Source: Bettongia penicillata ogilbyi (taxonomy: Eukaryota; Chordata; Mammalia; Diprotodontia; Potoroidae). From it: a stretch of DNA of 64,000 bases. The notes under the pieces were generated by a model. The model ran no database searches and was not told the DNA's origin. It was given only the letters and a program-made list of their open reading frames with translations. The stretch lies in assembly GCA_023548195.1 (NCBI GenBank), contig JAJHZJ010000336.1, forward strand, positions 3,576,704 through 3,640,703, read 5' to 3'. Position numbers and translations under genes: made by a program. Of the stretch, positions 45,876-58,270 are shown piece by piece. Positions within the stretch are counted from its first letter, which is position 1; every line of letters begins with the position of its first letter.

Positions 45876-48464
45876 ACCATTTATCAATTGGAGAATGACT
45901 TGTATTCTTGTACATTTGACTCAGTTCTCTATATATTTTAAAAATTAAGCCTTTATCACAGACACTTTCCCAGTTTTCTGCTTCCCTCCTAATCTTGGTT
46001 GCAGTGGGTTTGTTTATACAAAAACTTTTCAATTTAATGTAATCCAAATTATCCATTTTGTACTTCATAATGTTCTCTATCTCTTGTTGGGTCATAAATG
46101 TCTCCATTCTCCATAAATGTGACAAACACACCATTCCTTGCTCCCCTAATTTGTTTATAGTATCAGTCTTTATACCTAGATCATGTATCCATTTGGACTT
46201 TATTCTTGTGTATGGTGTCAGGCATTAGTCTATGTTTCTGCCATACTGTTATCCTGTTTTCCCAGGAATTTTTGTCAAACAGTGAGTTCTTATCCCAGAA
46301 GCTGGGGTCCTTGGGTTTATCAAACAGCAGATTGCTATATTTATTAATTACTGTATCTTGAGTACCTAACCTATTCCACTGATCTATCTCTCTGTTTCTT
46401 AGCCAATACCAAGTGGTTTTGGTGATTGCTGCTTTATAATACAATGTGAGATCTGGTAGGGCTAGCCCGCTTTCCCTAGCATTTCTTTTCATTAGTTCCC
46501 TTGATATTCTGGACCTTTTGTTCTTCCAGATGAATTTTGATATTGTTTTTTCTAGCTCTAGAAAATAATTATCTGGTAATTTGATTGGTATGGCACTGAA
46601 TAAGTAAATTGAGTTACGTAGAATTGTCATTTTTATTTTATTAGCTAGGCCTATCCATGAGCAACTGATGTTTTTTCCACTTACTTAGATCTGACTTTAT
46701 TTGTGTGAAAAATGTTTTGTAATTGTGTTCATATAGTCCTTGGGTTTGTTTCAGCAGGTAGACTCCCAGATATTTTATAGTCTGCTGTAGCTGTAAATGG
46801 GATTTCTCTTACTATCTCTTGCTGTTGGGCTTTGTTGGTAATATATAGGAACGCAGATGATTTATTTGAGTTTATTTTGTAACCTGCAACTTTACCAAAG
46901 TTGTTTATTATTTCGAGTAGTTTTTTACTAGGATTCTCTGGGATTCTCTAAGTATATCATTATATCATCTGCAAAGAGTGATAACTTAGTTTCTTCTTTT
47001 CCTATTCTAATTCCTTCAATTTCTTTTTCTTCTCTTATTGCTAAAGCTAACATTTCTAGTACCATATTGAACAACAGTGATGATAATGGACATTCTTGTT
47101 TCACCCCCTGATCTTATTGGAAATGTATCTAGCTTGTCTCCATTGCATATAAATCTTGCTGATGGTTTTAGGTAGATACTGCTTATTATTTTATGGGAAG
47201 TTCCATTTATTCCTATACTTTCCAGTGTTTTCAATAGGAATGGGTGTTGCATTTTGTTGAAAGCTTTTTCTGCATATATTGAGATAATCATGTAGTTCCT
47301 ACTAGTTTTGTTGTTATGATCAATAATGCTAATAGTTTTTCTAACATTGAACCAGCCCTGCATTCCTGGTATAAATCCTACCTGATCATAATGTATTATT
47401 CTTGTGATAAGTTGCTATATTCTTTTTGCTAATATTTAAAATTTTTGCATCTCTATCCATTAGAGAAACTGGTCTACAATTTTCTTTCTCTGTTTTGGCA
47501 CCTCCTGGTTTAGGGAATTTTCAGAGGAAGAAATTAAAACTATCTATAATCATAGAAAAAATGCTCTAAATTACTATCAATTAGAGAGATGCAAATCAAA
47601 ACAACTCTGAGGTACTACATCACACCTATCAGATTGGCTAACATGACAAAACAGGAAGATGATAAATGTTGGAGAAGATGTGGAAGAGTTGGAACATTAA
47701 TTCATTGTTGGTGGAGCTGTGAGCTGATCCAACCATTCTGGAGAGCAATTTGGAACTATGCCCAAAGGGCTACAAAAATGTGCATACCCTTTGACCCAGC
47801 AATATCACTTCTAGGACTGTATCCCAAAGAGATCATAAAAATGGGAAAGGGTCCCACATGTACAAAAATATTTATAGCAGCTCTCTTTGTGGTGGCCAAA
47901 AACTGGAAATTAAGGGGATGCCCATCAATTGGGGAATGACTAAAGAAGTTGTGGTATATGAATGTAATGGAATACTATTGTGCTGTGAGAAATGATGAAC
48001 AGGAAGCCTTCAGAGAAGCCTGGAAAGACTTATATGAACTGATGTTGAGTGACAGGAGCAGAATCAGGAGAACTTTGTACACAGCAATAATCACAGTGTG
48101 TGAGGAATTTTTCTGATGGACTTAGTACTTCATTGAAATACATGGACTTAAAAAATTTCCAATGGATTCTTGAGGCAAAATGCCTTCACATCCAGATAAA
48201 GAACCATGGAATTGGATTGCAGAGAGAAACAAACCATTTTCTTTTGTATTATTTTTGTTTTTTGGTTTCTCCCATTCATTTTAAATCTTCTATGCAACAT
48301 ACATTAATAGGAATGTACTTGTAGAACCCATATAAGATTGTACACCATCTCAGGGAGGGAATGGGGAGGAGTGGGGATTGATGGGGAGAGTGTAGAAGAA
48401 AATCTAAAATGTGTGCAAGTGATTGTCAAATACTGAAAACAAATCAAATAATTCAATTTAAAAA
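45876..48464. mobile_element. 5'-inverted (twin-primed) L1
   Basis: The left part (45876-47513) is L1 ORF2 in antisense, from the RT region to near the C-terminus. The right part (47514-48464) is sense ORF2 C-terminus, 3' UTR and A-rich tail. At the junction only a short ORF2 stretch is missing. The 16-bp target duplication aagaaaataacagtag / aagaaagcaacagtag (45860-45875, 48465-48480) matches at 14 positions. This is the known twin-priming structure. Minus frames 46181-46630 and 45733-46134 show ORF2 segments such as LPDLTLYYKAAITKTTWYWL. It is defective. Confidence 0.9.
46942..47787. repeat. 846-bp direct duplicate, copy 2 (source)
   Basis: Lies inside the twin-primed L1 with L1 sequence continuing on both sides, so it is the likely source of the copy at 43598-44443. 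The inversion junction falls at about 47513 within it. Confidence 0.95.
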
Positions 48465-48617
48465 AAGAAAGCAACAGTAGGACCAATCCAGCCATTCTCT
48501 CCAGAAGTACATAGATCCTGGCCCCAACATAAAGTCTGAAGTCAAGAAGTGGACTGGAAGAATTAGCAAATAAGTAAACAAACAAAAAAGAATCTCATCA
48601 TAAAGAGATATTATGGA

Positions 48618-49240
48618 GGTGCAGAGCCAAGATGGCAGAGTGAGAGCCACTACTCACCTAAGCTCTAAGACAAACTCCTTCCTATTGAACTAATAAATAA
48701 AAGTAAGAGTTGGTTTTGTGAAAAAAACAAAAAATTAATAAACTTTGGTCAATTTGATTTAAAAAAAGAAAGACGAAAACCAAATTATCAATATCAAAAA
48801 TGAAAAGGGTGAACAAACCTCCAATGAGGAGGAAATTAAAACAATAATTAGAAATTACTTTGCCCAACTATATGCCCATAAATTTGACAACCTAAATGAG
48901 ATGAATGAATATTTTTAAAAACATAGATTACCCAGATTGACAGAAGAGGAAGTTGACTACAATAACTCCATCTCAGAAAAAGGAATTGAACAAGCCATCA
49001 ATGAACTCCCTAGGAAAAAATCTCTAGCACTAGATGGATTTACAAGTGAATTCTAACAAACATTTAAAGAACAGTTAATTCCAATACTATACAGACTATT
49101 TGGGAAAATTGGTGGAGTCCTACCAAATTCTTTTTATGATGCAAATATGGTTCTGATACCTAAACGAGGAAGAGCCAAACCAGAGAAAGAAAATTATAGA
49201 CCAATTTCTCTAATAAATATAGTTGAAAATATTTTTATAA
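48618..49240 (+). mobile_element. L1 5' end fused to ORF2 RT fragment
   Basis: Begins ggtgcagagccaagatggca, a 5' L1 end, and after about 70 bp continues as ORF2 upstream of and within the RT domain (aattatagaccaatttctct), stopping at 49240. ORF1 and the endonuclease are deleted. No tail or target duplication was found, so the mechanism is unclear. Confidence 0.55.
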
Positions 49241-49242
49241 AT

Positions 49243-51929
49243 TAAATGAAAGCTCCAAAGGAAAAAATGTAAAAAGAAATAAAAGATAGGGTAGAGCAAC
49301 TTGGAAAGACAATCAATAGCTTAGCAAAAGAGGTACAAAATCTTGCTTGCGTGCAATAAACTCTCTGAGAGTGAGACAAGAAATCCTAAAACAAACTCAA
49401 GAGAATGAAAAAAAAAATAGGAGAAAATTTAAGGTATCTCACAGCAAAAACAGCTGATTTGGAAAACAGATCAAACAGAAAATTCAAGCATTAATATACT
49501 ATCTGAAAGCCATGACCCCCCAAAAAAGAGCCTAGATCTCTTAGAACCAAATGACAAAATGGACGTAAAAATAATTCATTGGTCACTTCATGAAAGAAAC
49601 TCCAAAATGAAAACTGTGAACATTATACAGAAAATCCAGAGGTTCCAGGTCAAAGAAAAAAATAATACATGCAGCCAGAAAAGAAAGAATGCAAATACCA
49701 AGGAACTATAGTTAGAATTACTTAAGATTTAGCAGCTACCACTTTAAAGAAGCTTGGAATATCTTTCAGAAGGGAAAAGATATGGGCTTACAAGTAAGAA
49801 TAACTTACCCAGCAAAACTTTCTTAAAATAGAGGATACGCAAGAATACCTGATGAAAAGACTAGAGCTGAGTAGAAACTTTGAAATACAAACACAGTAGA
49901 CAAGAGAAACAGAAAAAAAAAAAATGAGCAAGCAATCATAGGGGACTAAAAGAATGTAGAGATATAATATATGTGTGTGATGTACGTGTGTGTGTGTATG
50001 TGTATATATACACACACACATATTCCCTTAGAACTCTATCATCAACAGTGTTCATAAAGGGAGTCTATTTAGAAAGATGGCCAGAAAGTGGTCCTGCTAT
50101 GCTCTGATTATCTTGAAAGAAGAATGGAAAGGGAAGGGAAGAGGAATATACTGAGGAGGGAGAAGAAGAATTAGAATAGAGAAAATTATCTTACTTAATT
50201 GGGGTGCACAAGTAGAAGTATATAGAAACAAGAAGGAAGTGGTAAAGAAGGGACAGGTAATACTTGAATCTCAATCTCATGTGACTTGGGCAAAGGAAGG
50301 AAAAATACACACAAAACTGGTTTATAAAAATACATTTTTTAGAAATCGTTATAGAAATACATTTTATTCAACAGGGAAACAGTTGGAAAATGAGAGAATA
50401 GAGATAGGGGAATAAGGAAAACTGATGATCTAAATGAAATGGATGAATATTTACAAAAATATAAGACACTCAGATTAACAGAACAAGAAATATAGGCTTA
50501 AATAATGCAATGTTAGAAAAAGAGATTGAACTTCCAAAGGAAAAAACCATAGCACCAGTTGGATTTATAAGTAAATTCTACCAAATATTTAAAGAACAAG
50601 CAATTCCAATAAACTGTTTGGAAAAAAATAAAAGAAGAGGTTCTACAAAACAGAGAAAGATAACTGTATCAATATATCTATTGAATGTAAATGCAAAAAC
50701 ATTAAAATAAAACATCAGCAAAGAGACTATAGCAACATTTCACAAAGGTTCTACTCCATGACCACATTGTAGTTATGGCAGAAATGCAGGGCTGGTTCAA
50801 TATTAGGAAAACTATAAACATAGTTGACCATATTATTAACAAGAACAAAAAATTTCTGATTACATTAATAGATGAAGGAAAAGCTTTTTGGCAAACTGTA
50901 ATGTCTATTCTTGTTTTTAAAACAAAACACTAGAAAGCATAGGAATAAATGATCTTTAATATGATAAATAGTTTCTATCTAAAACCAAGACACAGCATTA
51001 TCTGTAATGGAGACAAACCCGAGATATTTCCCAAAAGATCAAGGTTAAAGCAAGGATGTCCAATGTCATCATTCAACATGTACTAGAAATGTTAACTCTA
51101 GCAATGAGAAAAAGAAATTGTATAAATAAATATAGGAAAAGAAGAAATAATTATCACCTTTTTTTGCAGGTTAAACGTTAGAGTTGATCTGCTTACTTGC
51201 TTGCTGTTTGTCCTTCATTCTCAGCAGATGGTTTACTTAGAGAATCCTAGAAAGTCAAATAAAAAACTAATTGAAACAGTTAACAACTATAGCTAAGTAG
51301 CAAAATAAATCATCCATAACAAATAAAATCCAGAGAATAGATATAGAAAGAAAAATCCAATAAAAGATCAAGATCTCTCAAGAGAACAAATTTTAAAAAC
51401 AAGAAGGAAGAAGGCCTAGCAGTAACAGATCTCAGAATATACTACAAAGCATGAATTATCAAAGCAGTCTTGTACTAGTTAAAAAATAGGTTGATCAGTG
51501 AAACATATTGGGTACATAATATATAGAAACACATGTATAGAGTAATCTAGTGTTCCAAAAATCCCAACTTTTGGGGCAAGAACTCATTATTGACTAAAAC
51601 ATTTGGGAAAACTGAAAAACTCTCTGATATAAACTAGATATCTAGTGAGATATACTCATACAGCATACTAGGATAAAATCCAAATGAGAGTAAGACTTAA
51701 TCTAAAAGTGACATCAAAAACATGTTAGAGAAGGAAGAAATTATCTGTGGATTGGGGGAGAGTTCCAGACCAAACAAGAGTTAGGGAGAATCATAGAAGG
51801 TACAATGGACAATTCTGATTACAGAAAATTTAAAAAGTTTTGCACATACAAAACCAATATAGTTAAAATTAGGAGGGAAGCAGTCAAACGGGGTGGGTAG
51901 GAGAAATCTTTGCAACAAGTTTCTCTGAT
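49243..51929 (+). pseudogene. Old L1 ORF1, linker and ORF2 remnants
   Basis: Continuation of the L1 that starts at 44480. 49243-49900 is decayed ORF1 (gaaaacagatcaaacagaaa, tctgaaagccatgacc). 49900-50420 is linker with a microsatellite palindrome. From about 50425 ORF2 reads in short frames (50510-50710: APVGFISKFYQIFKEQAIPI) through RT and thumb segments to 51929. The endonuclease region is absent, so this L1 is internally deleted and has many stops. It resumes at 54931. Confidence 0.65.
49985..50022. repeat. TG/TA/CA palindromic microsatellite
   Basis: A (TG)n run, a central gtgtatatatacac perfect palindrome, then (CA)n, which can fold into a hairpin. Confidence 0.8.
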
Positions 51930-51958
51930 AAAGATCTCATTTCTGGGGGGGCGGAGCC

Positions 51959-51968
51959 AAGATGGCGG
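51959..51968 (+). promoter_or_regulatory. YY1-type motif at element start
   Basis: AAGATGGCGG, 15 bp into the element. The first bases resemble the start of placental L1, where YY1 binding positions transcription. The role here is inferred. Confidence 0.5.
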
Positions 51969-52796
51969 AGTAGAAGGACGCACGTTTACGAGCTCCGAAA
52001 CCAAAAGCCCATAGAATTAATGTAAAAAGAGTCCCCCATAACTTCTGGGTCAATACAAGGTGTGCAGAAGCAGAGTGGAAGAGATTTCCGTTCCAGGGAG
52101 CCCTGGAGACCCGTCCCCAGGGTCTGGCGTGCCCCGGAAAGTGGACCTCACCCCCAGCGCTGCCCTGGCCACGGCCCCAGAGAAGCTGATCCGAGCAGGC
52201 TTCAGAGACGAAAGCTCCGGCAGCCAGGAAAGTCCCTCCGTCCACAGAAGCTACAGGTCAGTGAGAGAGAAGGCCGGGCTGGAGGAGAGGGGAAGCAGGG
52301 CGTCTCCGTGACTTGGGCCCCCTCAGGAGGAAGCTGCGGCGGCAGAGACGGGGGCAGGAAGCAGCGGAGGCAGAGGTGTGGGCGGCGGCTGAGGCGGCAG
52401 CAGCCCAGGACTCAGGAATCCCCCAACAGCAGGCAGGATCTTCATTACGGAAGATTCCCGCATAAAACCTGAGGGAGCTGAGCCTGGGAGACAGCCCTGC
52501 CCCCACCCCGCTCTATTACTGAAGGCTTCTGCTCAAAGCCCCCAAGGGAACTGAGATTGGGAGGCGGGCCCCCACCCCACCCCACCCACTCCATTCCTGA
52601 AAGTCTCTGCATAAAGCCCCTGAGGGATCAGAGTCTGGGAGGCGGCCCTGCCCCCACCCCAGCACCTGAACTAAAGCTCACTGATTGACAGCCGGCAGGA
52701 GGAAAGCCTATTTAAATCTCAGAGGCCAAGCACTAGCTGGGCGGATCCAGGCAGGGGTGGAAAGGAATCTCAGAAGTCAAGTAACTGGCTGGGAAA

Positions 52797-53897
52797 ATGC
52801 CTAGAAAAGGGAAGAAAAATAAGACTATAGAGAGTTTTTTCCAACAAATGCAAATGATCCCGACCTTCGGATCTGATGACGAGGACGTATCCTTGCCATC
52901 AGGGAAAGACGTGGAGGGCGGGGCCTCAGTACTCCAGACACCCCAGGGGGGTGGCGAGTGGGCTCAGGCCTTGGAAAAGCTCAAAAAGGATTTTGAAAAG
53001 CAAGTTAGACAGGTGGAGGAAAAACTGGGAAGAGAAATGAGAGAGATACAAGAAAAGTATGAAAAACAGGTCAATACCTTGGTAAAGGAGACCCAAAAAA
53101 ATGCTGAGGAAATTAACACCTTGAAAAATAGGCTCACTCAATTGGCAAAGGAGGTTCAAAAAGCCAATGAGGAGAAGAATGCTTTCAAAAGCAGAATGAG
53201 CCAAATGGAAAAAGAGGCTCAAAAGCTCACTGAATTTAATAGTTCTCTCAAAATTAGAATGGAACAGATGGAGGCTAATGACTTTATGAGAAACCAAGAA
53301 ACCACCAAACAAAACCAAAAGAATGAAAAAATGGAGGAGAATGTGAAATATCTCATGGGAAAAACAACTGACCTGGAAAATAGATCCAGGAGAGACAATT
53401 TAAAAATTATGGGACTACCTGAAACTCATGATCAAAAAAAGAGCCTAGACATCATCTTCCATGAAATTATCAAGGAAAACTGCCCTGACATTCTAGAACC
53501 AGAGGACAAAATAAGTATTGAAAGAATCCATCGATCACCACTTGAAAGAGATCCAAAAAGAGAAACTCCTAGGAACATTGTGGCCAAATTCCAGAACTCC
53601 CAGCTCAAGGAAAAAATCTTACAAGCAGCTAGAAAGAAACAATTCCAGTACTGTGGAAATACAATCAGGATAACCCAAGATCTAGCAGCTTCTACAATAA
53701 GGGATTGAAGGGCATGGAACAGGATATTCCAGAAGGCAAAGGAACTAGGACTCAAACCAAGAATCACCTACCCAGCTAAACTGAATATAATACATCAAGG
53801 GAAAATACGGTCTTTCAATGAAACAGAGGACTTTCAATCATTCTTAATGAAAAAACCAGAGCTGAAAAGAAAATTTGACTTTCAAACACAAGAATGA
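52797..53897 (+). pseudogene. HAL1-like ORF1, 366 codons with one premature stop
   Basis: The frame is open from ATG 52797 to a TGA at codon 304 (53706-53708) and then open again to the normal TGA at 53895-53897, the same 366-codon length as the intact copy at 29374-30474. Codon 304 is CGA (Arg) in the intact copy, so the break is a single CpG-type C-to-T change. The coiled coil, RNA-binding region (RRDNLKIMGLPETHDQ) and C-terminal domain (PRITYPAKLN) are all present. As it stands it would give a 303-residue protein lacking most of the C-terminal domain. Confidence 0.9.
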
Positions 53898-54032
53898 GAA
53901 GAAGCATGAAAAAGGAAACAGCAAAGAGAAGTCTTAAAGGACTTACCAGAAGTGAACTGTTTACATTCATACAGGGAAAGACAATATTTCTAACTCTTAA
54001 AACTTTTCAGCATCTGGGTAGTTGGTGGGACC

Positions 54033-54086
54033 ACACATACACATGTACACGCATGCACACACATACACACATGCACACACATACAG
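54033..54086. repeat. (CA)n microsatellite in HAL1-like 3' region
   Basis: Imperfect CA/CATG tract at the family-typical position. Confidence 0.85.
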
Positions 54087-54930
54087 AGATAGAGAGCACA
54101 GATTGAACTGAATAGGATGGGACCATACCTTAAAAGAAACTAAGGTAAATGGTGAGAGAGAAATGTAGGGGGAGGAAAGAGAGGGAAAGGGAAGGGGGTA
54201 ACTATATGTCATTTAAGAGGCAGGTAGGAGTTTTTCTTAGTGGAGGGAAAAAGAGGAGAGCTGAGGAAAAAAAAAAAAACAAGTTTACCCTCATCACATT
54301 TGACTAAACGAAGGAGTGAAATGCACCATCATTTTGGTATGAAAACCTATCTTACAGTATAAGAAAGTGGGGGAGAAGGAGATATTGCAAGGGAGGGGAT
54401 GATGGAGGGGAGGGCAAAGGGAGGAGGGAGCAATTTGAAGTCAACACTTGGGGAGGGACAGGATCAAGAGACAGAAGAGAAACAATGAGGGGCAGGTTAG
54501 GAGGGATGGTAATCCAGTTAGTCTTACACAACACGACTATCAGGGAGGTCATTTGCAAAACTACACAGATAGGGCCTATATTGAATTGCCTGCCGTCCCA
54601 AAGGGAATGGGTGGGGAGGGAGGGATGGGGAGAATTTGGAACTCAAAGTTTTAGGAACAACTGTTTAATATTGTTGTTGTAACTAGGAAAGAAGACATAC
54701 AGTTAATGAGGAATAGAAAGTCATCTGGCCCTACAGGAGAAAAGAGAAGATGGAGACAAGAGAAGGGAGGGATGACAGAAGAGAGGGCAGATTGGAGATA
54801 GGGAAAATTAGATTGCTTGGGGTATTGGGGTGGGGGGAGGGGATAAAAGGGGAGAAAATTTGGAACCCAAAAATTTGTGAAAATTAATGTAAAAAATTAA
54901 ATAAATAAATAAATAAAAGATCTCATTTCT

Positions 54931-55260
54931 AAGACATGTAAGGAACTGATTCAAATATATAAAAATAAGAGCCATTCGCCAAATGATGAATGAGGAATAT
55001 GAGGGTATGAACAAGTGTTTTTCAAAGAAAGAAATCCAATCTATCAATGACCATATAAAAATGCTCTAAATAACTAAAAATTAGAAATATGTAAATTAAA
55101 ATAACTATGAAGTTTCATCTCTGATTCATTCACACTCATCCGATTGGCAAAGATAACAAAGAAAGGAAAACGAGAAATACAGTAGGGACCATTGGAAAAC
55201 AGGCATATTGACATCCTGTTTGTGGAGCTGTGAATATTTGGAATGAAACTGTGTGTACTC
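54931..55260 (+). pseudogene. L1 ORF2 C-terminal segment
   Basis: Resumes the old L1 after the HAL1-like insertion (aagacatgtaaggaactgat, atatgtaaattaaaataact). It is broken and interrupted at 55260 by another HAL1-like element. Confidence 0.75.
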
Positions 55261-56243
55261 TTTTTTTTATTTTTTTATATATAATTTATTTATTTTTTAG
55301 TTCTTAACATTCACTTCCACGAGAATTTGAATTCAAAATTTTCTCCCCATCTCTCCCCATCCCCCACCCCAGGATAGCATATACCCCATCCATCCCTTCT
55401 TCCAGTCTGTCCTCCTTTCTGTTACCTTCCCTTCTTCCATCCCCTTTCTCCTCTATTTTCCTGTAGGGCAAAATAGAATTCTATACTCCATTGTGTATAT
55501 AGCTTAATTTCTAGTTGCATGCTAAAACAATTTTTAACATTCATTCTTAAAGCTTTGAGTTCCATATTCTCTCCTTCCCTCCCCACCTACCCTCATTGAG
55601 AAAACAAGCAATTCAATTTAAGACATACATGTGTAACAATGTAAAGCACCTTCATAATATTTATGTTGTAAAAGATTAACCACATTTCCCTCAGTCCTGT
55701 CTTGCCCACCATTTATTCCATTTCTGTCCCTTGACCTGTCCTCCCACAATAGTGTTTACTTCTGATTATCCCTTTCCCCAATTTGCTGTCCCTTCTATTA
55801 TCTTCTCTCTCCTATCCCCTTCCCCTTTGCCTTCCTGCAGGGTAAAATAGATTTCCATATCCAGTTGAGTGTGTGTTATTCCCTCCTTAAGCCAAATACC
55901 ATGAGAGTAAGTTTCACTTATTTCCTTTAATTTCCGCCCTCTTTCCCTCCATTGTAAAATCTCTTTCTATCTTCTTTTATGTGAGATAAATTGTTATATT
56001 CTACTTCTCCCTTTCTCTTACTCAGTACATTCCATTCAACAGTATATCTTATTTTTTTAGGTATTCTCCCTTCATATTCAGCTCACCCTGTGCCCTCTGT
56101 CTATCTGTCTATCTATCTATACATATATATGTATATATACATAGCAGGTGTATATACATATATATGTATGTACATATACATACCTACACATATATAATAT
56201 ATACATACATACTCATACAGACATATACACACACACATATATA

Positions 56244-56282
<39 letters not shown>

Positions 56283-58259
56283 TATATATATATTCCCTCT
56301 AGCTACCCTAATATTGAAAAAGGTCTCATGATACAAATAACATCTTTCCATGTAGAAATGTAAACAGTTCGACTTTAATGAACTCCTTAACGCTTCTCTT
56401 TCCTGTTTATCTTTTCCATGTTTCTCTTGATTCTTGTATTTGAAAGTCAAATTTTCTATTCAATTCTGGTCTTTCAACAAGAATGCTTGGAAGTCTTCTA
56501 TTTCATTGAAATTCCATTTTTTCCCCAGAAGTATTATACTCAGTTTTCCTGGGTAGGTGATTCTTGGCTTTAATCCTATCTCCTTTGACCTCTGAAATGT
56601 CATACTCCAAGTCCTTTGAGCCCTCAGTGTAGGAGCTGCTAAATCCTGTGTTACCCTGATTGTATTTCCATAATACTTGAATTATTTCTTTCTGGCTACT
56701 TGTAATATTTTCTCCTTGACCTGGGAACTCTGGAATTTGGCTACAATATTCCTAGGAGTTTTACTTTTGGGAACTCTTTCAGGACGTGAATGGTAAATTC
56801 TTTCCATTTCTAGTTTACTTTCTAGTTCTAGGATATCAGGGCAGTTTTCCTTGATAATTTCTTGAAAGATGATGTCTAGGCTCTTTTTTTGATCATGGTT
56901 TTCAGGTAGACCAATAATTTTTTAATTATCTCTCCTGGGTCTATTTTCCAGGTCAGTTGTTTTTCCAATGAGATATTTCATATTGTCTTTTATTTTTTCA
57001 TTCTTTTGGTTTTGTTTTGTAATTTCTTGGTTTCTCATAAAGTTATTAGCTTCCATCTGCTCCATGCTAATTTTTAAAGGACTATTTTCTTCAGTGATCT
57101 TTTGAACCTCCTTCTCCATTTGGCTAATTCTGCTTTCTAAAGCCTCCTTCTCCTCATTGGCTTTTTAGACCTCTTTTGCCATTTTGGTTAGTCTATTTTT
57201 AAAGGTATTATTTTCTTCAGCATTTTTTGGGTCTCCTTCCGTAAGCTGTTGACTCGTTTTTCATGATTTTCTTGTATCGCTCTCATTTCTCTTACCAATT
57301 TTTCATCTACTCCTCTTACTTGATTTTCAAAAATATTTTTGAGCTCTTCCATGGCCTAAGACCATTGTAAATTTTTCTGGGAGGTTTTGGATGTAGAAGC
57401 CTTGACTTTCATGTCTTCCTCTGATGATATATTTTGTTCTTCTTCATTCAAATGGAAGGAAGAAAATACCTTTTCACCAAGACATTAACCTTCTGTAGTC
57501 TTATTTTTTCCCCTTTGGGGGGCTTTTTCTCAGTCAGTTACTTGACTTTTGTCAAGTGGAGGGTATACTTGAGGGATTTGTAAGTTCTCAGTTCCTTCAA
57601 AGTGGCACAATCAAGGGAGAGGAGTTTAATTCTCTCCTGGCCTGTGCTCTTGTCTGTGAGCAACCACAAGCACTCTTTTCCACCCAGGGTTTGCGAGTAG
57701 GATTCCCTCTCCAGAGCCTCCATCAGCTCCACCAGGCCAACACTCCTCATCCCAGGACCACCACTGAAAACTGAGACCCAGATCAGCAGCTCGATTCTCC
57801 CAGGGTCTTTAGGCTGAGGGCTCTAAAAGTGGACACTGCTGCCACAGTGGCTGCTGCCACAGTGGCTGCTGCCACCCTGGGTCCAGGGCTGGGTCCAGAC
57901 TACACCACCCAGGTGAAAGAGTTTTCTCACTGACCTTTGAAGCTGTCTTTGGCGTTTGTGTGTTGAGAAATCTGAGAACCACAGCTGCTACCCATGATTC
58001 CATGCCCTGAAGCCTGCTCTGGTCCTGTCCATGCCATGCTGCTGGGCTGGGCTGCACTCTGCTCTGAGACTAGTGCAACAGACTTTTCCTGTCTGCCTTT
58101 CACTCTGTCTTGGGCTGGAAATCTCTTTCACTCTGTCATTTTGTGGCTTCTGCTGCTCTAGAATTTGTTTAGAGCCATTTTCTAGAGGTATTTTATGGGC
58201 TATGAGGGAAGAGCTAGAGCAGGTCTATCATTCTACTCCATCATCTTTGCTCTACTCCT
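55261..58259 (-). mobile_element. Older HAL1-like element, antisense
   Basis: About 3.0 kb. In element order: 5' end near 58259 (GAGTAGAGCAAAGATGATGG), 5' UTR to about 57530, decayed ORF1 (about 57520-56450; the minus frame 57119-56922 reads MEKEVQKITEENSPLKISME), 3' region with an expanded TA/TG tract, and a T-run at 55261. Flanks ctgtgtgtact (55249-55259) and ctgtgcatact (58260-58270) match at 9 of 11 positions. It is more diverged than the 28328 and 51945 copies. Confidence 0.8.
56097..56292. repeat. TATC/TA/TG compound microsatellite
   Basis: About 195 bp of TATC, TACA, TG and TA units with several self-complementary runs, at the same element position as the CA tracts of younger HAL1-like copies. 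Confidence 0.9.
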
Positions 58260-58270
58260 CTGTGCATACT

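Larger units (their letters stand above)
51945..54915 (+). mobile_element. Full-length HAL1-like element with clear target duplication
   Basis: 2971 bp: 5' end GGGGCGGAGCCAAGATGGCG, GC-rich 5' UTR (to 52796), ORF1 (52797-53897), 3' region with a CA microsatellite and a TAAA-type tail. The 15-bp duplication aaagatctcatttct at 51930-51944 and 54916-54930 is exact, and the surrounding L1 ORF2 rejoins across it. No ORF2 is present. This defines the family structure in this window best. Confidence 0.95.
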
